This document shows, piece by piece, positions 20,992-33,433 of a stretch of DNA of 64,000 nucleotides. Under the pieces are notes generated by a model. That model made no database searches and had not been told where the DNA came from. It saw only the letters and a program-made list of their open reading frames with translations. A program made the position numbers and the translations under genes. Source of the DNA: Sphagnum compactum (taxonomy: Eukaryota; Bryophyta; Sphagnopsida; Sphagnales). How positions within the stretch are numbered: the stretch's first letter is position 1; every line of letters starts with the position of its first letter. The DNA is taken from positions 10,292,001 to 10,356,000 of the forward strand of contig OZ234497.1 in NCBI GenBank assembly GCA_965153455.1, given 5' to 3'.

Positions 20992-23245
20992 TGTGAGGAT
21001 TTATTGCACACCTTCACCACTAAGATATGCACTCACAATAAAAGACCCGGTTGGAAGTGGAACTACTACGTAGTGTAGTCTAACAAGTAAGGTGGTTCGA
21101 AGTAAGTAATGAAATTCACAAAAAAAAAACTAATGCATTGTGTCCAAATCTCATGAGTTTTTATTTTATTTTATGTTTTTGACCAAAGTTAAGCCTCGAA
21201 ACTAAAACCACTTGCTTTGATTGAGGAAAACAAAACAAACTTCTCAACCTCTTCTACTTTCAACACCTGCAACACCTTCACAGCAAAACCGATGACGCTA
21301 AATTTTTGAGAGGAGCGTTTACACCTTCCAAACTACAACTGATCTAATTTCGAAGCAAATCCAACGGTGGATTTGAAAGAAACAAATAATCAAACAAAAG
21401 TCCAGAGGCTTCACTACAATTACTTGCTACACACAACCCCATTCTCTTATTTCCATAACCTTTCCATCAACACCTCCCACACACAAGAACTAAAAACCTC
21501 TCTCACACTTCCTCCTCTTCTTACTTCTTTTTTTTTTCCATACACCCATGCCTTCTCCTTTGCAAGCCTCCATGACCTTCCTTGAGCTTCTTTTCCTTGT
21601 CCAATCAAGCTTTGAAATCCTTTTGCACCAATCAATGGCCTCCTCATCCTTCAAGGGCCAATGAAAATTTGAGAATGAATGGCCATCCAATTGAAATTAG
21701 GATGAGAATCCATGGGCCCAATGAAACTTAAGAGATATTCCATCCTCCAATCAAAGAGGATGACAATCCTCATGACGAATGGAATTGGAGGATTCAACCT
21801 CCCCCTTATCTTGGATATCTTGATGAGGTCTCTTGAGCTTGATCCTTATCTTTTCCGTCCGTTGACCCTCACATCCTATTTCTTCATCCTAATTACTTCA
21901 AGTAACTAATTACTAGGATAAATTATCGGTAGTAACAAGGAAGAGTCCTTGAGTTCTTACTTGACTAATTCAATGGTTGAAGTAACATTTCCGTGTAACA
22001 TTTACTCCTTGATATTCCCTACCTATTTACTTTACTATGCACTAATTAACTATGTAGTACATAGTAAATTGGAATTACAATTTGCATCACAAAAGAAAAA
22101 CTCTCACATACTTCTAGATCCACCGTTGAATTTAGGGTTTGATGAATCCCTTAGATCTAGGGTGTTCGAGTTTTGATGAAGTTCCGCCGTCATTCCCACG
22201 CCTTACGCCTACCCTAATTTGTTAAATAAAAAGGCCTCGACCCTTTTTGAACGCAAGTACCACCTTGTTCGTACTACCTTTTTGGTTTTTTTTGTTGATG
22301 CAGGCGCAACTAGTCATGGCGGACGATGATGCTACGCCTTCAAATCCTTCGGTCGCACCTATACAAGAAGAAGAGCTTGAAGAAGCACCGCTCGACTTGG
22401 ATGTTTCTCAACGGCCGCACGAAGAAGAACCGCCTAGGAGAGTGGTGCACACTCGAGTTGCTCGTTCGGTATGGGATCGTTGAATGTCTCCTAACCCACA
22501 TGCTTTAGCCATTTATCTAGAGTTTGTTCCTGCTCGTGGAGCCGCGCCAGAAAGGTTTGAAGAGTGCCAGTGCGAAGATGATGATGTCCGTCTCCATTGT
22601 CGAACGTGGGTTCCCGGTGACGGCCATTATCGTTGGCTACGAGGCCCGATCAACCCACTTCCCCTGGAGCATCGAGCTGAGTACCTCGCTCGCACCATCC
22701 GTCGCATCCTAGAATTTTTACAACTATGATCTATCCTTTTAGTCAGTTATTCAGTTGTAATTCACTTGAGGCTACTCAGGCGGAACTGTTGCTACTTATG
22801 TTTGATTTTGATTTTATTTCAAAGTCTGATAGAAGTGAAACTAAATAAAGATGTATTAGGACTACATCCTAAAAATCCTACAAGTACATCATTAGTGCTT
22901 GAAGATCATTCTACAGACTAACTCAACCTTGTCATGCGAAATATTGTTAATTATGGGCTTGTATTCCCTATATATCAATAAATCACATCTAATTCTACAT
23001 CCCCTTCCCCTTCTCTACAAACTAAAAAGGATAATGTACTTTTAAAGGTTTACTAGGTCCTAAATTAATTAAGTGTTACATCCACTGAAATAAAAAATTA
23101 CTCTATGCCTAGAAATATCACAAAAAACTAATTTAACTTTTAATAATCAGTACTTGAAGGTTTATAAGCATTCAAATCATTAGTACTAAGGAAATTTAAG
23201 GAACTAAAGCTTAACTAATTGTTGAGCTATAATCCATGGCTCAGA
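20992..23245. mobile_element. 2.25-kb insertion flanked by GTAAT duplication
   Basis: The left flank GTAAT (20987-20991) is repeated at 23246-23250, exactly where the second hAT arm resumes, so this block was inserted into GTAATCAC with a 5-bp target duplication. The ends are TGTGAG and CTCAGA, an imperfect 6-bp inverted pair. I found no long terminal direct or inverted repeats inside, no RT, integrase or transposase. It contains a gag-like pair of frames at 22316-22729 and a pyrimidine-rich stretch near 21480-21540. It could be a non-autonomous element of unknown class. Confidence 0.65.
22316..22729 (+). pseudogene. Unrecognised acidic protein frame within the insertion
   Basis: From ATG at 22316 the frame gives an acidic, proline-rich start (MADDDATPSNPSVAPIQEEE) of 55 codons to TGA (22481-22483). 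The same frame then continues 81 codons (HALAIYLEFVPARGAAPERF, CRTWVPGDGHYRWLRGPINP) to a stop at 22727-22729. The strongly coding-like composition (GC-rich third positions, CpG) suggests a real former gene. It may be the leader or gag-like ORF of the inserted element. I cannot assign a family. Confidence 0.4.
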
Positions 23246-25497
23246 GTAATCACGCTCCAGAAGCTGCAGCACATCCTGCATAGTTTAAAGCTTGTCGAAC
23301 TTGCCCATTGTGATGTAGTCGGCGAATGCTTTCAACTCTCGATCGAGGGCATCAAGCTTGCGCTGCTGGTTCGTGTTAGTGCTCTGAAAGTCCATCGGCT
23401 TCCAATACAGGCCTGCGAATTCTTTGATCAACGCCGAATTGAACTGTGGAAAGAAAGAGGGCATAAAACAGCGAATGGTCTTCAGCACCGTCAAGTTACT
23501 CGCGTTGAATCGATAGTCCAGTTCGTTCAAGACTTTGTCGAGGACGACGTAGAAGACGTTGATGCGATGTCAGTCGACGACAGTGGTGGATCGATCAATG
23601 TGTCTGGTCCCGGGCTGCCACGTGCCAATGTCTTGGGTACGCTGGAACATGGTTTCACTGCGATCGGGGACAGCAACGGCATTATCACGGGCAAACTTCT
23701 CGGCTTGATCGTAGATCTTCATGAAGTTCTCGTCGTCGCTCCGCATCGCCCTCGGTTGTGAGACGGTGCTGGCAACCTTTGCCGCTGCATTGCCCAGATC
23801 CTCGCCGCGGCGCTGCAGAAGCTGCGACAGATCATGTGTTTGCTCCAGCACCTCGATCATGAGATGCATCATCAAAATGAATTCGAACGTGTTGATCTGG
23901 CCAAACAGACCGGCCGCTTGCGCCACATGCTTAGCGTCGATCGCATCATTGCCGATCAAAATGAGCGCGATCTTCAGAGCCTTGTACGTGCGCATGATCG
24001 CCACCAGCGCGTATACTCGACACGACTAGCGAGTTTCACCAATCTGCTTCAGCCTCAGCATCTATTCAGGCTTTTCGCGATTCAACGTATGGCCGATGCG
24101 ACGCCGTTTGCGCTGGGTTCGTCTTCAATAGGCTCGGACTCAGCATCATCATTGACATTCTCAGCGTCCGCTTCGTACTCTAACTCCTCTTCCCCATCTT
24201 GGTCAATGACTAGGCGTCGAAGTTCATCCTGCTGCGCGATGGTGAAGAAGTGTAGACGCTTGGCCGATGCCCCAATCAGCACGGCCAGCCCTTGGATGGT
24301 GGCGAAAAACTTGCTGACCAACGTGCTGGACTTGGCTAATTCGACAATGACCAGGTTCAGGCGATGCGCATAGCAGTGGTCGTAGATGGCATTGGGTGAT
24401 CCATGCTCCCGGATGAGTTGTTGCAGGCCATTGAATTCGCCTGACATATTCGAGGCGCCATCATAGCATTGCGCAATGATGCGAGACTTGTCAAGTTAAC
24501 TGGTCTTCATGGAGGCGTGGATCGCTTCCAGAAGATCAGCGGCCTTGGTGGACGAGACCTCGATCAATGCCAAACATCGCTCGACGAGGTCACCCTTCTT
24601 GTTGACGAAGCGAATATACAGGCTCATTTGCTCGCGCTTCGCTGAATCTGTCGATTCATCCGCACAGATTGCAAAAACTCGATCAGGGTCGCCATCATTC
24701 AACTCTTGAAGTACCGCGGCTCGAACTTGATCGGCAATGATCTGGATGAACACGTTCTGCATCGATGGCGATACGTACGTTGAATTCTCCGGCAAACTGT
24801 CGAACCATCGCTTCTTCTCCGGGTCGTCCTCGAGCTTGAATTGCAGCAATTCAAGGAAGTTGCCTCGGTTGTTGCTGGGAAAATCATCTTGCTCGCGATG
24901 TCCTCGAAGCGAAAGACCTTGTCGAGCCAACCAGAGAATAACGGAGAGGATCATTTTCAAACCCTCGCGGTTGAGGAGGCGCTCCTTCGCACGCTTGCCC
25001 CTCTCCATCTCTTTGATGTCGACGATCTGCTCATCAATTGGCTTAGCCTGGTTTGCCTGTTATTTGCGCAGATGAGCAACACCACTCACTGCCGCCTTGT
25101 GTGCGACTGAGGCTACATGACAGTCGATCTTCTGGGTGATGTTCTTCCAGCCGCAAATACCGTCTTCACTGCCTTCGCCATGGACCCACAGGTTCCTTTT
25201 CCTGATGATACAACAGTCAAAGCAGAATAAGGCGTCCTTCTCCTCTGAGTACTCGATGAACTCATGTTTCTGGAACCAGCTGAATTGGCAAGCGCGTTTT
25301 GTCTTTCCGTCTTTGGTGGTGGGAAATTTGAACCTGGGAGTAGGCTTGAAACGTCCGACGCTCAGGAAGTGCTGACGATTGTCATCGTTGATATGCGATC
25401 GCTTGGCAGGGTCCATCGGTATCGAGGGACACGGGGGAGCACTGAACGATGAAGCTGCCCTGGCACCCGCAGCGATCGAAGACGATGACGCAGACAT
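23246..25497 (-). pseudogene. hAT transposase body, outer element (disrupted)
   Basis: Reads on the minus strand from ATG at 25497 with the same domain order as the plus-strand copy: intact zf-TTF (SWFQKHEF, CFDCC), DUF4371 core (ICADESTD, CYDGASNMSG, CYAHRLNL). Damage: TAA at 25060-25062, TAA at 24496-24498, a 1-base loss near 24105 shifting the frame, TAG replacing Trp near 24026, TAG at 24062-24064 and TGA at 23570-23572. The last two are shared with the inner copy. The arm breaks off at codon 751 at GTAATCAC; the matching C-terminal piece is at 17678-17941. Confidence 0.88.
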
Positions 25498-25829
25498 TGT
25501 TCTAAATTCGAACTGTTTTACTCAGGATCGCAAAAGACAAGCAAAAACGAAGGCGGATTTGAAATTTGAATTGCATGCCCAGGGGGCCAGGCCAACTGAG
25601 AGGCGGCTAAGTTGGCAGGCTGATCGCAGTGGAAGAGTTAAAAGAGGAAGAGATAAGAGAAGATACGGAAGTGTTTATTAGATTGAATAGTACATTGATT
25701 GATCGGATCGATCGAGTATGACTATACGAGTAGGCTGGGCCCTTGGCAAATCTAGCATAGGCCTAGGCACTCCAAGCAATCCCAGCATAGGCAGCACCTA
25801 TGTGTGCCTATACCGTGGCTACGCCACTG

Positions 25830-25837
25830 ATTAAATA
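25830..25837. repeat. 8-bp target-site duplication of outer hAT (right)
   Basis: ATTAAATA directly follows the GCCACTG terminus and matches 17481-17488 at seven of eight positions. Confidence 0.75.
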
Positions 25838-25845
25838 AAGAGAGA

Positions 25846-26158
25846 GTGTGTCACACTGCGGCCTTGCCGTTTACATTCAAGAGTATCTTAAGGCAAAAGA
25901 AGAATTATGGAAAGTTAAATCTTTCACCATGCAAAATATAATCTTCAAAACATCCTCTAAAAGAAACCAAAATCCTTCAAGATATTAGAACTCTATAACT
26001 AATCTCAAGTTCCAACACAAGCCAAAATATCATCTTTCAAAAATCCTCATATAAAAACAGACCTATTATTACCTAGGGGCCAAAATCCCTTAATTAAGCT
26101 ACTATACTCTATAATGAATCCAAACACAATATCCTTGCCTTGGTAGGCAAGGCCAACA
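25846..26158 (-). repeat. 313-bp dispersed repeat, copy B
   Basis: The reverse complement matches 7782-8088 throughout, from TGTTGGCCTTGCCTACC to GTGTGACACAC. The outer hAT inserted about 10 bp beyond its end. With copy A it forms a widely spaced inverted pair. Class unknown; possible solo LTR fragment. Confidence 0.7.
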
Positions 26159-29100
26159 ATAAACAGTCGGTCACTTAGTTACTGGTTACTGGTCACATTT
26201 ACTAGTCATAGTGGCTATTCATTTTAAATTTTTGGATAAGTTGGTATAAAACACCTTCAAGCAGAGTTCTTGGATTCTTTTTTAAAATTTATCACTTGTG
26301 ATTCTTTTGTAATTTCATTTCACAATCGAGAAACACCTTTGTTTGTTTGTTTTGATTTTGAAGTTATGAATTATAACTTAGACTCACAAATATCAAGAAA
26401 AGATGCTTATGGATTTTGAAAGAATGGTATGTTTGTTTATAATAAACTTAATCATAAGAAACATACATATTGAAGCATTTTGTTTACGGGTCTATAGTTA
26501 GAGTTGCATCCACTTTAGACCAAACAATGAACCAATGACCATCCAACAAAATCTATGTGAGAGCATCTTCAAGCATAACTATATGGAAAATAGATGCAAT
26601 GTCAATATGGTTATAGGTTGATACTAGTAAATGTTCTATACTCCAACTATGATGGCTATTCTAGATCAACTTAATTTCAAACCATTTATCCTTTTGAACA
26701 TGTTGTTGCAACTTTTTGACAATCAATGTTATCCCAACCTAAATGTAGGCAATATTTCTTTTCATACCATAGTAAACCTTATTGGAATATAGGCACATAA
26801 CAATACCATGTTGTAGGCTGAAAAATATTCTATACCTATAAACCCAAACTCTCCTCTTGGGCAAATGCCTCTTCCTTTGAATCATGTTCACACAACAAAC
26901 CCACTCCCAATGAATTCAACTTTAATCAATTGTTGAATGAATTTACATGAAATTAACCCGGTGCTTTCCAATAACTCATTGTCACGAGACCATATGATGT
27001 AACTTGACATAGAATCATGCGAAAGATTGTAATTTTTTTTTATGATTCCCATTGTTATAAATGGGATTTCTTTTATTCTCCCCAAGCCCTTTATGAATTC
27101 ATGAAGATTTTCAACCTTCTTGATGTATTTTGGAAAACGGCCCAAAATGAACATGTACAAATGATTAGTGAATTAGTTTGTGACAACTCACTCCAATTCA
27201 TTGCATACTTGCTAACAAATCCTCTAGAACATTTATAAACATGTGTCATTTTTTTCTTTGTCGATTTAAGGTGCATGTACCTGATGATGGAAAGAAATTT
27301 AGCATCTTAATGTTATTAGATTTTGGACTACAAGCAAAAAACACTTCATGAATCGTGAGTGAACAATAGAACCTACTTTCCATATTCTTAAGCCCATTTC
27401 TACCCGAACATAGCCATGGGACAAGACTCATTGCATTTTGACCTTTTAATATAACCATTGTATTGGAATAACCTTAAGGTAGAAACACCATAAATCTTGC
27501 AGACAAGCGTTGTGATTCAAACAATGTCTGGTTTCATTGTGCATTTATTTTCTCTTGAAAGACAAGTTGTTTTAGGGTTGCATCCAAGTGGAATCACTTT
27601 TTTGGATTTTTAAAAAACTAATTATGAATTCTTTAAACATTTATAATTGCGTAGCCCAATGTTGTTAATAGGCCACACTATGAAATGAGATTCAAGATTG
27701 TTAAATCTTCATATTGAGCCCCTCATATGACCAACATGAATTCCTATAACCAAGTCTACATGTGCCAAAACTTGAATTTAAAGCTTCAGTAAATAAAATG
27801 AATGATATCAAAATAGTAAACGTTTTTTAAATGAATAACACATGAATGTTATTTGAGGAGGGAAAAACCATAAGTTGGGAGCACACATGCTTGAAATAGC
27901 TTAAAATAAATTTAAAAATTTATGTTCCGCACATAAAATTATTATGTTATGAACACAAAAATGCATGAATGACTTAAGATGCTGAAATTCTTATCAACAC
28001 AAAATGAGTGAATGACTTAAAAATCAAGATGTTTCAAAAAAGTCAACCACCTTTCTTTCACCCCATGGTTTTTTGCAGGAATTTATTTTTTGGAACCAAA
28101 GTGGCTATCACCCATAGGAAGATATAGAAAAAGTGGCAATTGTCCTTACAAATATGTAACCAAATTTAGCTATAAACCATACATGTATTTTTATATTTTT
28201 GGTTACACACTAAAATCCAACTATAGAAATATAAGAATTATTATTAATAATCTGTTCACTTTGGCAATTGAAAACCTCCAACTTCAATTTTTATTATTAA
28301 AAATGTTATTTTACTTTTTGGCAACATTTTGCCTGCAAAGAAAAATGTTCACCCCTAATTGAAATGTTGAGTTTTTTTTTTCCACAAATGGATCTTCCAA
28401 TATGCAAACTAACTTAAGGTATCGTACTTAACTTAGGTCATCAGCTCTCTTCATGATAGGAGCTCCTCCCTTGTGCTTAAGTTATTTTTTTGGCAACATG
28501 GTTTTTTTTTCTAAGTTTTGAAGCACTTGTTTAGGGTGGTTGATGTTGATGTTTGGTGGGCAAGGAGACCTAAAAGAGTTTCATGATATGTGGTAAGTAA
28601 CAAGTTGATGTTCAAGCGACAAAGTGCTAAGGTCACAACAAGTAGAGGTGAACAATTGATTGTGAGAAGTGGCCAAGAAAGGATAAGCATTGTGTCTTTT
28701 CGCTTTTGTTTTCTTTATGTGTCAATTTTTATATTTGCATTAAACACCATGGTTTTCATAATCAATTGAGTTGCCTCAAGATGCATCTCTCTTATGTTTT
28801 GTTCGGTTGTTTCTTTATTTCCTCTCTGGGACAAGTAGTTTATTCCATTTTAACACTGTGTGTGTTCTTGCTCATCCTCTTTGTGCCCTCAAAATAACAT
28901 GTAGTGGTATGTTTGGGTTGTTGCATTTTGTAAAATGTTGGTTTTCCAAAATTGGCTAGTTCAAAAATATGTCAATAGGAACTACATTCCAATGGCCATG
29001 TTCTGGACAATATTTGCCTTGTGATACTAAGATGGTTTCAATCCCTTTCTTGTATTTTTTGTTTGTTTTTGTTCCAACAAACAAAAACTTGTGATTTATG

Positions 29101-32100
29101 ACCTTAAGACCAAGGTAGCAAAGGTTTATACATGAAAAAATTTTAACCCCGAAACCAAGTCAAGAAAAGGTTTGTAGGCAAGCCAAATCGACTTCCATGT
29201 TGCTCAAGTTCATAACTCCTAAATGAACATGCCAACATATGGATCCTTTTGAGACAAAAGGTTAATTAACATTTTTTTGTAGCATTTATGGTTCAAGATA
29301 AAACAAGTTGCAATAAACGAAAGGAAATGTTGTCAAACTAGGAGATTATTTGGTGCCAATTCCTTATGTTCACATATAAATGGTACCACATATGAGAACA
29401 AGACACTGGTTTTGACCAACAAGTTTGGTGCCTCTTTCATTTAGGTCTTCAAGTAACTAAACCCTAAACATGCAAACAACATTTTCCTAGAGGCCTATGG
29501 GGACCCTCATGGGGAGGTACAACCTAAATAAGGAGGAAGCGAGTTTGTTTTCCATGTGAAAAATGAATTGTTGTTTATTGTCATATATTTGTCAGTTTTG
29601 TGAATGATGTGAAGTTTCCTTTACAATGGTGGGGAAAAAAAAAATTCAACAATTTCCTAATTTTCATTTTTTACTTGTCAATTTTTAAATGTCTTGGGTC
29701 TCAAATTGAAATTGAAAGAATTTGTAATGTTGTAAAACTACTCATCAATTGCAATGTTGTTGGCTTGGTGTGTAGAATTTGGATCAATTGGTGATGATTT
29801 TGAAGAATTAGCCAAGTGGTGCAAGGATTGGTTGCCTTTTTGCTTTGTGGGTGGAGGGGGCAAATTACTATGGAGAATTTGCATTAAATCTATCTCATGG
29901 AAGTTTGTGAGCCATCACCTTTTTTTTTGGGGTTGAATTTAGATTGGCAAGAAATTTATTTGTCTAATGGATGTAATGTGAGTCTTCCATTTTTTGTTTT
30001 TGGTTTTTCATATTGGCAATTATGGGTTTATTACATAATTAAAAATTACATGGTTTCATGATGAGATTGATTTATACATCTTTAATTTTATTACTTAGTC
30101 TTGTTATAAAATTTTCATAATTACTTTGAATTTTAAACTTTAAAATGGAAGAGAAATATTACAAAAATTGTAAATATTTCATAAATTTAAATAATGTTAA
30201 TTTATTTAAAATATAAAGATACATTGGTTCAAAATTTGTATTCCAATTTTTTAATGCACAATATCTTTTATTATGATAATGTGATAATGTGATTATGCTA
30301 TGAAATTAAATAATGTAATCAACTTAATGTAACTATAATTTCATGTGCAAAATACATAATGATAAATTGATGCTACAATTATATAGGTTATTGTAGATAC
30401 ATTTGAAATGTATGAGAATTTTGCAATATGATAATCATACTACTATCATGTTTTAGTAATTAATTTCAAAATAATTACATGATTATTTTTTAATTTTAAA
30501 GCATCACAAAAATTTCAACATTAAAAAATCACATCTGTCATAATTTGAATGACCTATTTCAATCACATTAATCATGTTTTACAAGTCCCCATAAATGACA
30601 CATCTGCCATGTGTAAAACATTATATATGGTCAATCTAATTAAATAGCTAATCATTCTTAGTCATAACGAACACACTTAATTTTCATGTTAATCAAAATG
30701 GACATAGTTAGTCATTTCATACTAATACATTTGATAATAATCACTTTAATTACGATGTTACTAGTGCAAAACCATATTTTTGTCATCATGTCCAACTCTT
30801 TGGTGGTTTTTCATATTGGTCACAAAGGTGGTTCATGGAGGAACTTGTGGGTCTTTGAGGTCTTTGGTGGTCTCATAGACCTATATGTAGGTTTTCCAAA
30901 TCCTTGGTGGTTTTTCATATTAATACTGCGGATCTATTCTTCAAAGGTTTGTGGAGTTTCTAGCTTTTTGGTGGGTTCTTAAATTGGCATCTAATTTGTT
31001 TCATGGAATTTTTTTTGTCTTCCATTCACAAAAGGTATTGGAAGCTTCTTGAACTATTATGGACTAGTGCCTTTGTGAGGCATAACTATTTTTTCCAAAT
31101 TAGGGCATCAATTGTTTTTGTAGCCTTTCAACTGCCGACATTTGCTACTTGATAGATGGTATGCAAATGTATTATTAAAAAGCCTTGGATGGTTTTGTAA
31201 TTGATGAAAAAAGGTAACATTGATTTTGAATGTAAACACTATGTGTTAAGGTCATTGAAACAATGTTGAATTACACTATCACACTTCATCTAATTTGGCT
31301 CCAACTATGTATGGATAATTTGTGTTGGTAATTTTGAGGTTATTTGTTTCACCCACTTAACTACTTTAATATCACTTACACATTTTGGTGTAGAAAGGAT
31401 GCCAACAATATTGTTGAAACAAGCCAAGGTCTATAAATCTATATAGATGCCACATTCACATTTACAAATCATGTTTTGCTCATTGATAATAATGATTCAC
31501 AATTTTTGTGTCCATTAATGACATTCTTTTCATTATGACCAAATACATAATTGAACATATAATTCATGGTTTATAATTTGCAACTTATGTTGCAAATCAA
31601 GGGACAATTGCTTAAAAAATTTCTTACATGTCCCAAACTATACCTTAAAACCAAGATTGATTTAAACCCACCTTTATACCAAATCATAGAGGTATTTGAA
31701 AAAAATTATTGTTTGTACATGTGAATTAATTTATTCATGCTTCATGAAAAATTATTCCAAGGCAAAAACAAAGGATGGAAATTCATTGTATTTTGTAAAC
31801 TTAGTTAAGATATGTCCCCTTTGTCATCTATAGCTTGTGGGTTTATATGGCCAAATGCCTCAATGAAATTTTGATTTGTTTCAAACAAATGTCATTTCTT
31901 TGATCTTGACTATTGAGGTACCATAAATTACAAATTATTAATAAAGATTTTTTGACATGTTAGGTGTCCATAGATAGAAATCTTTCCATACCAAATCCAT
32001 GTATTTATTACTTCATCACTTGGTTTTATTTTGGTTAAGTAGATGGACTTGTTACCTATTTCCCTTCATGCCCAATGTTGTCATGGCAAATGTAATGATT

Positions 32101-33433
32101 TGTAAAACAATTGAACCTTCACATGTGATATTTTAAAAACTTTTCATGTGGATTCATTTAACATGTGAAATGTCATATATACAATTGTGAATTGGTGAAT
32201 TATCAAAGTTGTTGTAATTATAAAGTTAATACATATACAATAAATTGTGGTTTTAAATTACTCAAAAAATGTGAAAAAATCAAAGAGAACCATTTTGGTC
32301 AACTTGTCAATGCAAGAGAAACACAAATGCACATGAAATATCAAGGTCTAATAAATTGTGTACTTGTTCACTAAAATTTGATTTTGATGAAATCATGTGG
32401 TTTTTGAAAATATTACTTGTTTTGACAATCATGACAATCTTTAGGTAAATCCTTGACCCCCCTATTCAGAAGTTACAAAAACCCTTGTGGCAACATTGGC
32501 TCGATAATTTTCACTTTGGACAAATATTGATTCCAACGTTTTGTTTGTCTACCTTGTATCAAATTCACTTATAGTTTCATCTAATATGTGTGTTCTTTGT
32601 CTATAAGGCTTGTTTATTCTCTAAATTTATATTTTTTCCCCTACTGAAGACAATTTTACTTATCGGCCACATTGTAAATTTCACAAGGGCTTCACAATGA
32701 ACTTGGAAAAAACAAACTTGAATTGACAAGTGATTTTTCCAATGTAATGATTATGGATCTATTGCAACACTTGTAGTGCCCCCAACATTGAAAAATTGAT
32801 CTACATTGGTGAATAGTTGTAGCATTTTTATGATCTTGGATAAAATTATTTGTGAATTATTGAAATATTCATTTACTTGTTATTCAACACCAAAAAAATG
32901 GTTTGATTTCAATTTCATGCTAAGTCATTAAATATTGTTGATTCAACTATTGATCATGTTGAATTCATCATGGAAATGGAACCATGAGTAAGATGTTACC
33001 TTGTAAGAACAGTAACATTGACAATTCATGTAGCAAAACGCCAAATTGCGAATTGATTAATTGGCCTTGAATGATAACCCTATCATTATGGAAAACATCA
33101 TTTTGCCAAGTACTTCCCTTTGTTCTCAAGCATCATTAGACACTAAATTTCAATGATATCAAATTGTTTTTTAGCTTATGCATTGTGATTTCTCATTTGG
33201 TTTAATTCAATCGACATTATTAATTTTGCATTATGGTTCAAAATATATTTAGCAATAGTTAAACCTTTAGGAAATCATATTGATTTTGTCAAGTCTAGAT
33301 TGGTTCCCTTCCAATTTGTTATAGTTTTTTTTTCATTTTTTGAACCTTAATTTGTCATTATGATCGTGGTCCATTGCAAACATGATGATGATTTTTTTTT
33401 AAATGGCGGGGTGGCAAGTTTTTTCATTTGAAG
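26159..33433. other. AT-rich stretch, no confident gene
   Basis: Upstream of the first recognised CFAP57 exon. One would expect the N-terminal WD40 exons here or further upstream, but I could not identify any by eye. A minus-strand frame at 26888-27160 and its overlaps show no recognisable family. A repeat copy lies at 28095-28370. The rest is low-complexity AT-rich DNA. Confidence 0.5.
28095..28370 (+). repeat. Dispersed repeat family, copy 2
   Basis: Carries AAGTGGCTATCACCCATAGG, AAGATATAGAAA, ACCAAATTTAGCTATAAACC, ACATG and GGTTACACAC in the same order as 7009-7600 and, on the opposite strand, 46160-46450. Non-coding; ends not defined. Confidence 0.45.

Larger units (their letters stand above)
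17489..25829 (-). mobile_element. Outer hAT element, interrupted by nested insertions
   Basis: Reading on the minus strand, the 5' terminus is CAGTGGCGTAGCCAC at 25829 and the 3' terminus ends (plus strand) as CAGGGGCGTAGCC at 17489. Its own sequence is the 2,584-bp arm 23246-25829 plus the 453-bp piece 17489-17941, together 3,037 bp. It is flanked by ATTAAACA (17481-17488) and ATTAAATA (25830-25837), an 8-bp target duplication with one mismatch, as expected for hAT. The inner element entered at GTAATCAC, and a further 2.25-kb insertion lies at the same place. It landed at the end of the dispersed repeat copy 25846-26158. Confidence 0.85.

Noticed and set aside
20992-23245. Insertion interpreted as an LTR retrotransposon because of the 5-bp duplication and TG start
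   Set aside because: No pair of terminal direct repeats could be found and the right end is not CA, so class is left open.
26888-27276. Overlapping frames on both strands that look vaguely like retroelement pol
   Set aside because: No RT, integrase or gag motif could be identified in any frame.
28522-28596. Possible exon ending in a strong GTAAGT donor (GGTGGTTGATG...GATATGTG|GTAAGT)
   Set aside because: Acceptor context TTTAG is plausible but no frame resembles CFAP57 or another family; random in AT-rich DNA.
29754-29936. Frame with tryptophan-rich ELAKWCKDWLPFCFVGGGGK segment
   Set aside because: No splice or family support; adjacent sequence is low-complexity.
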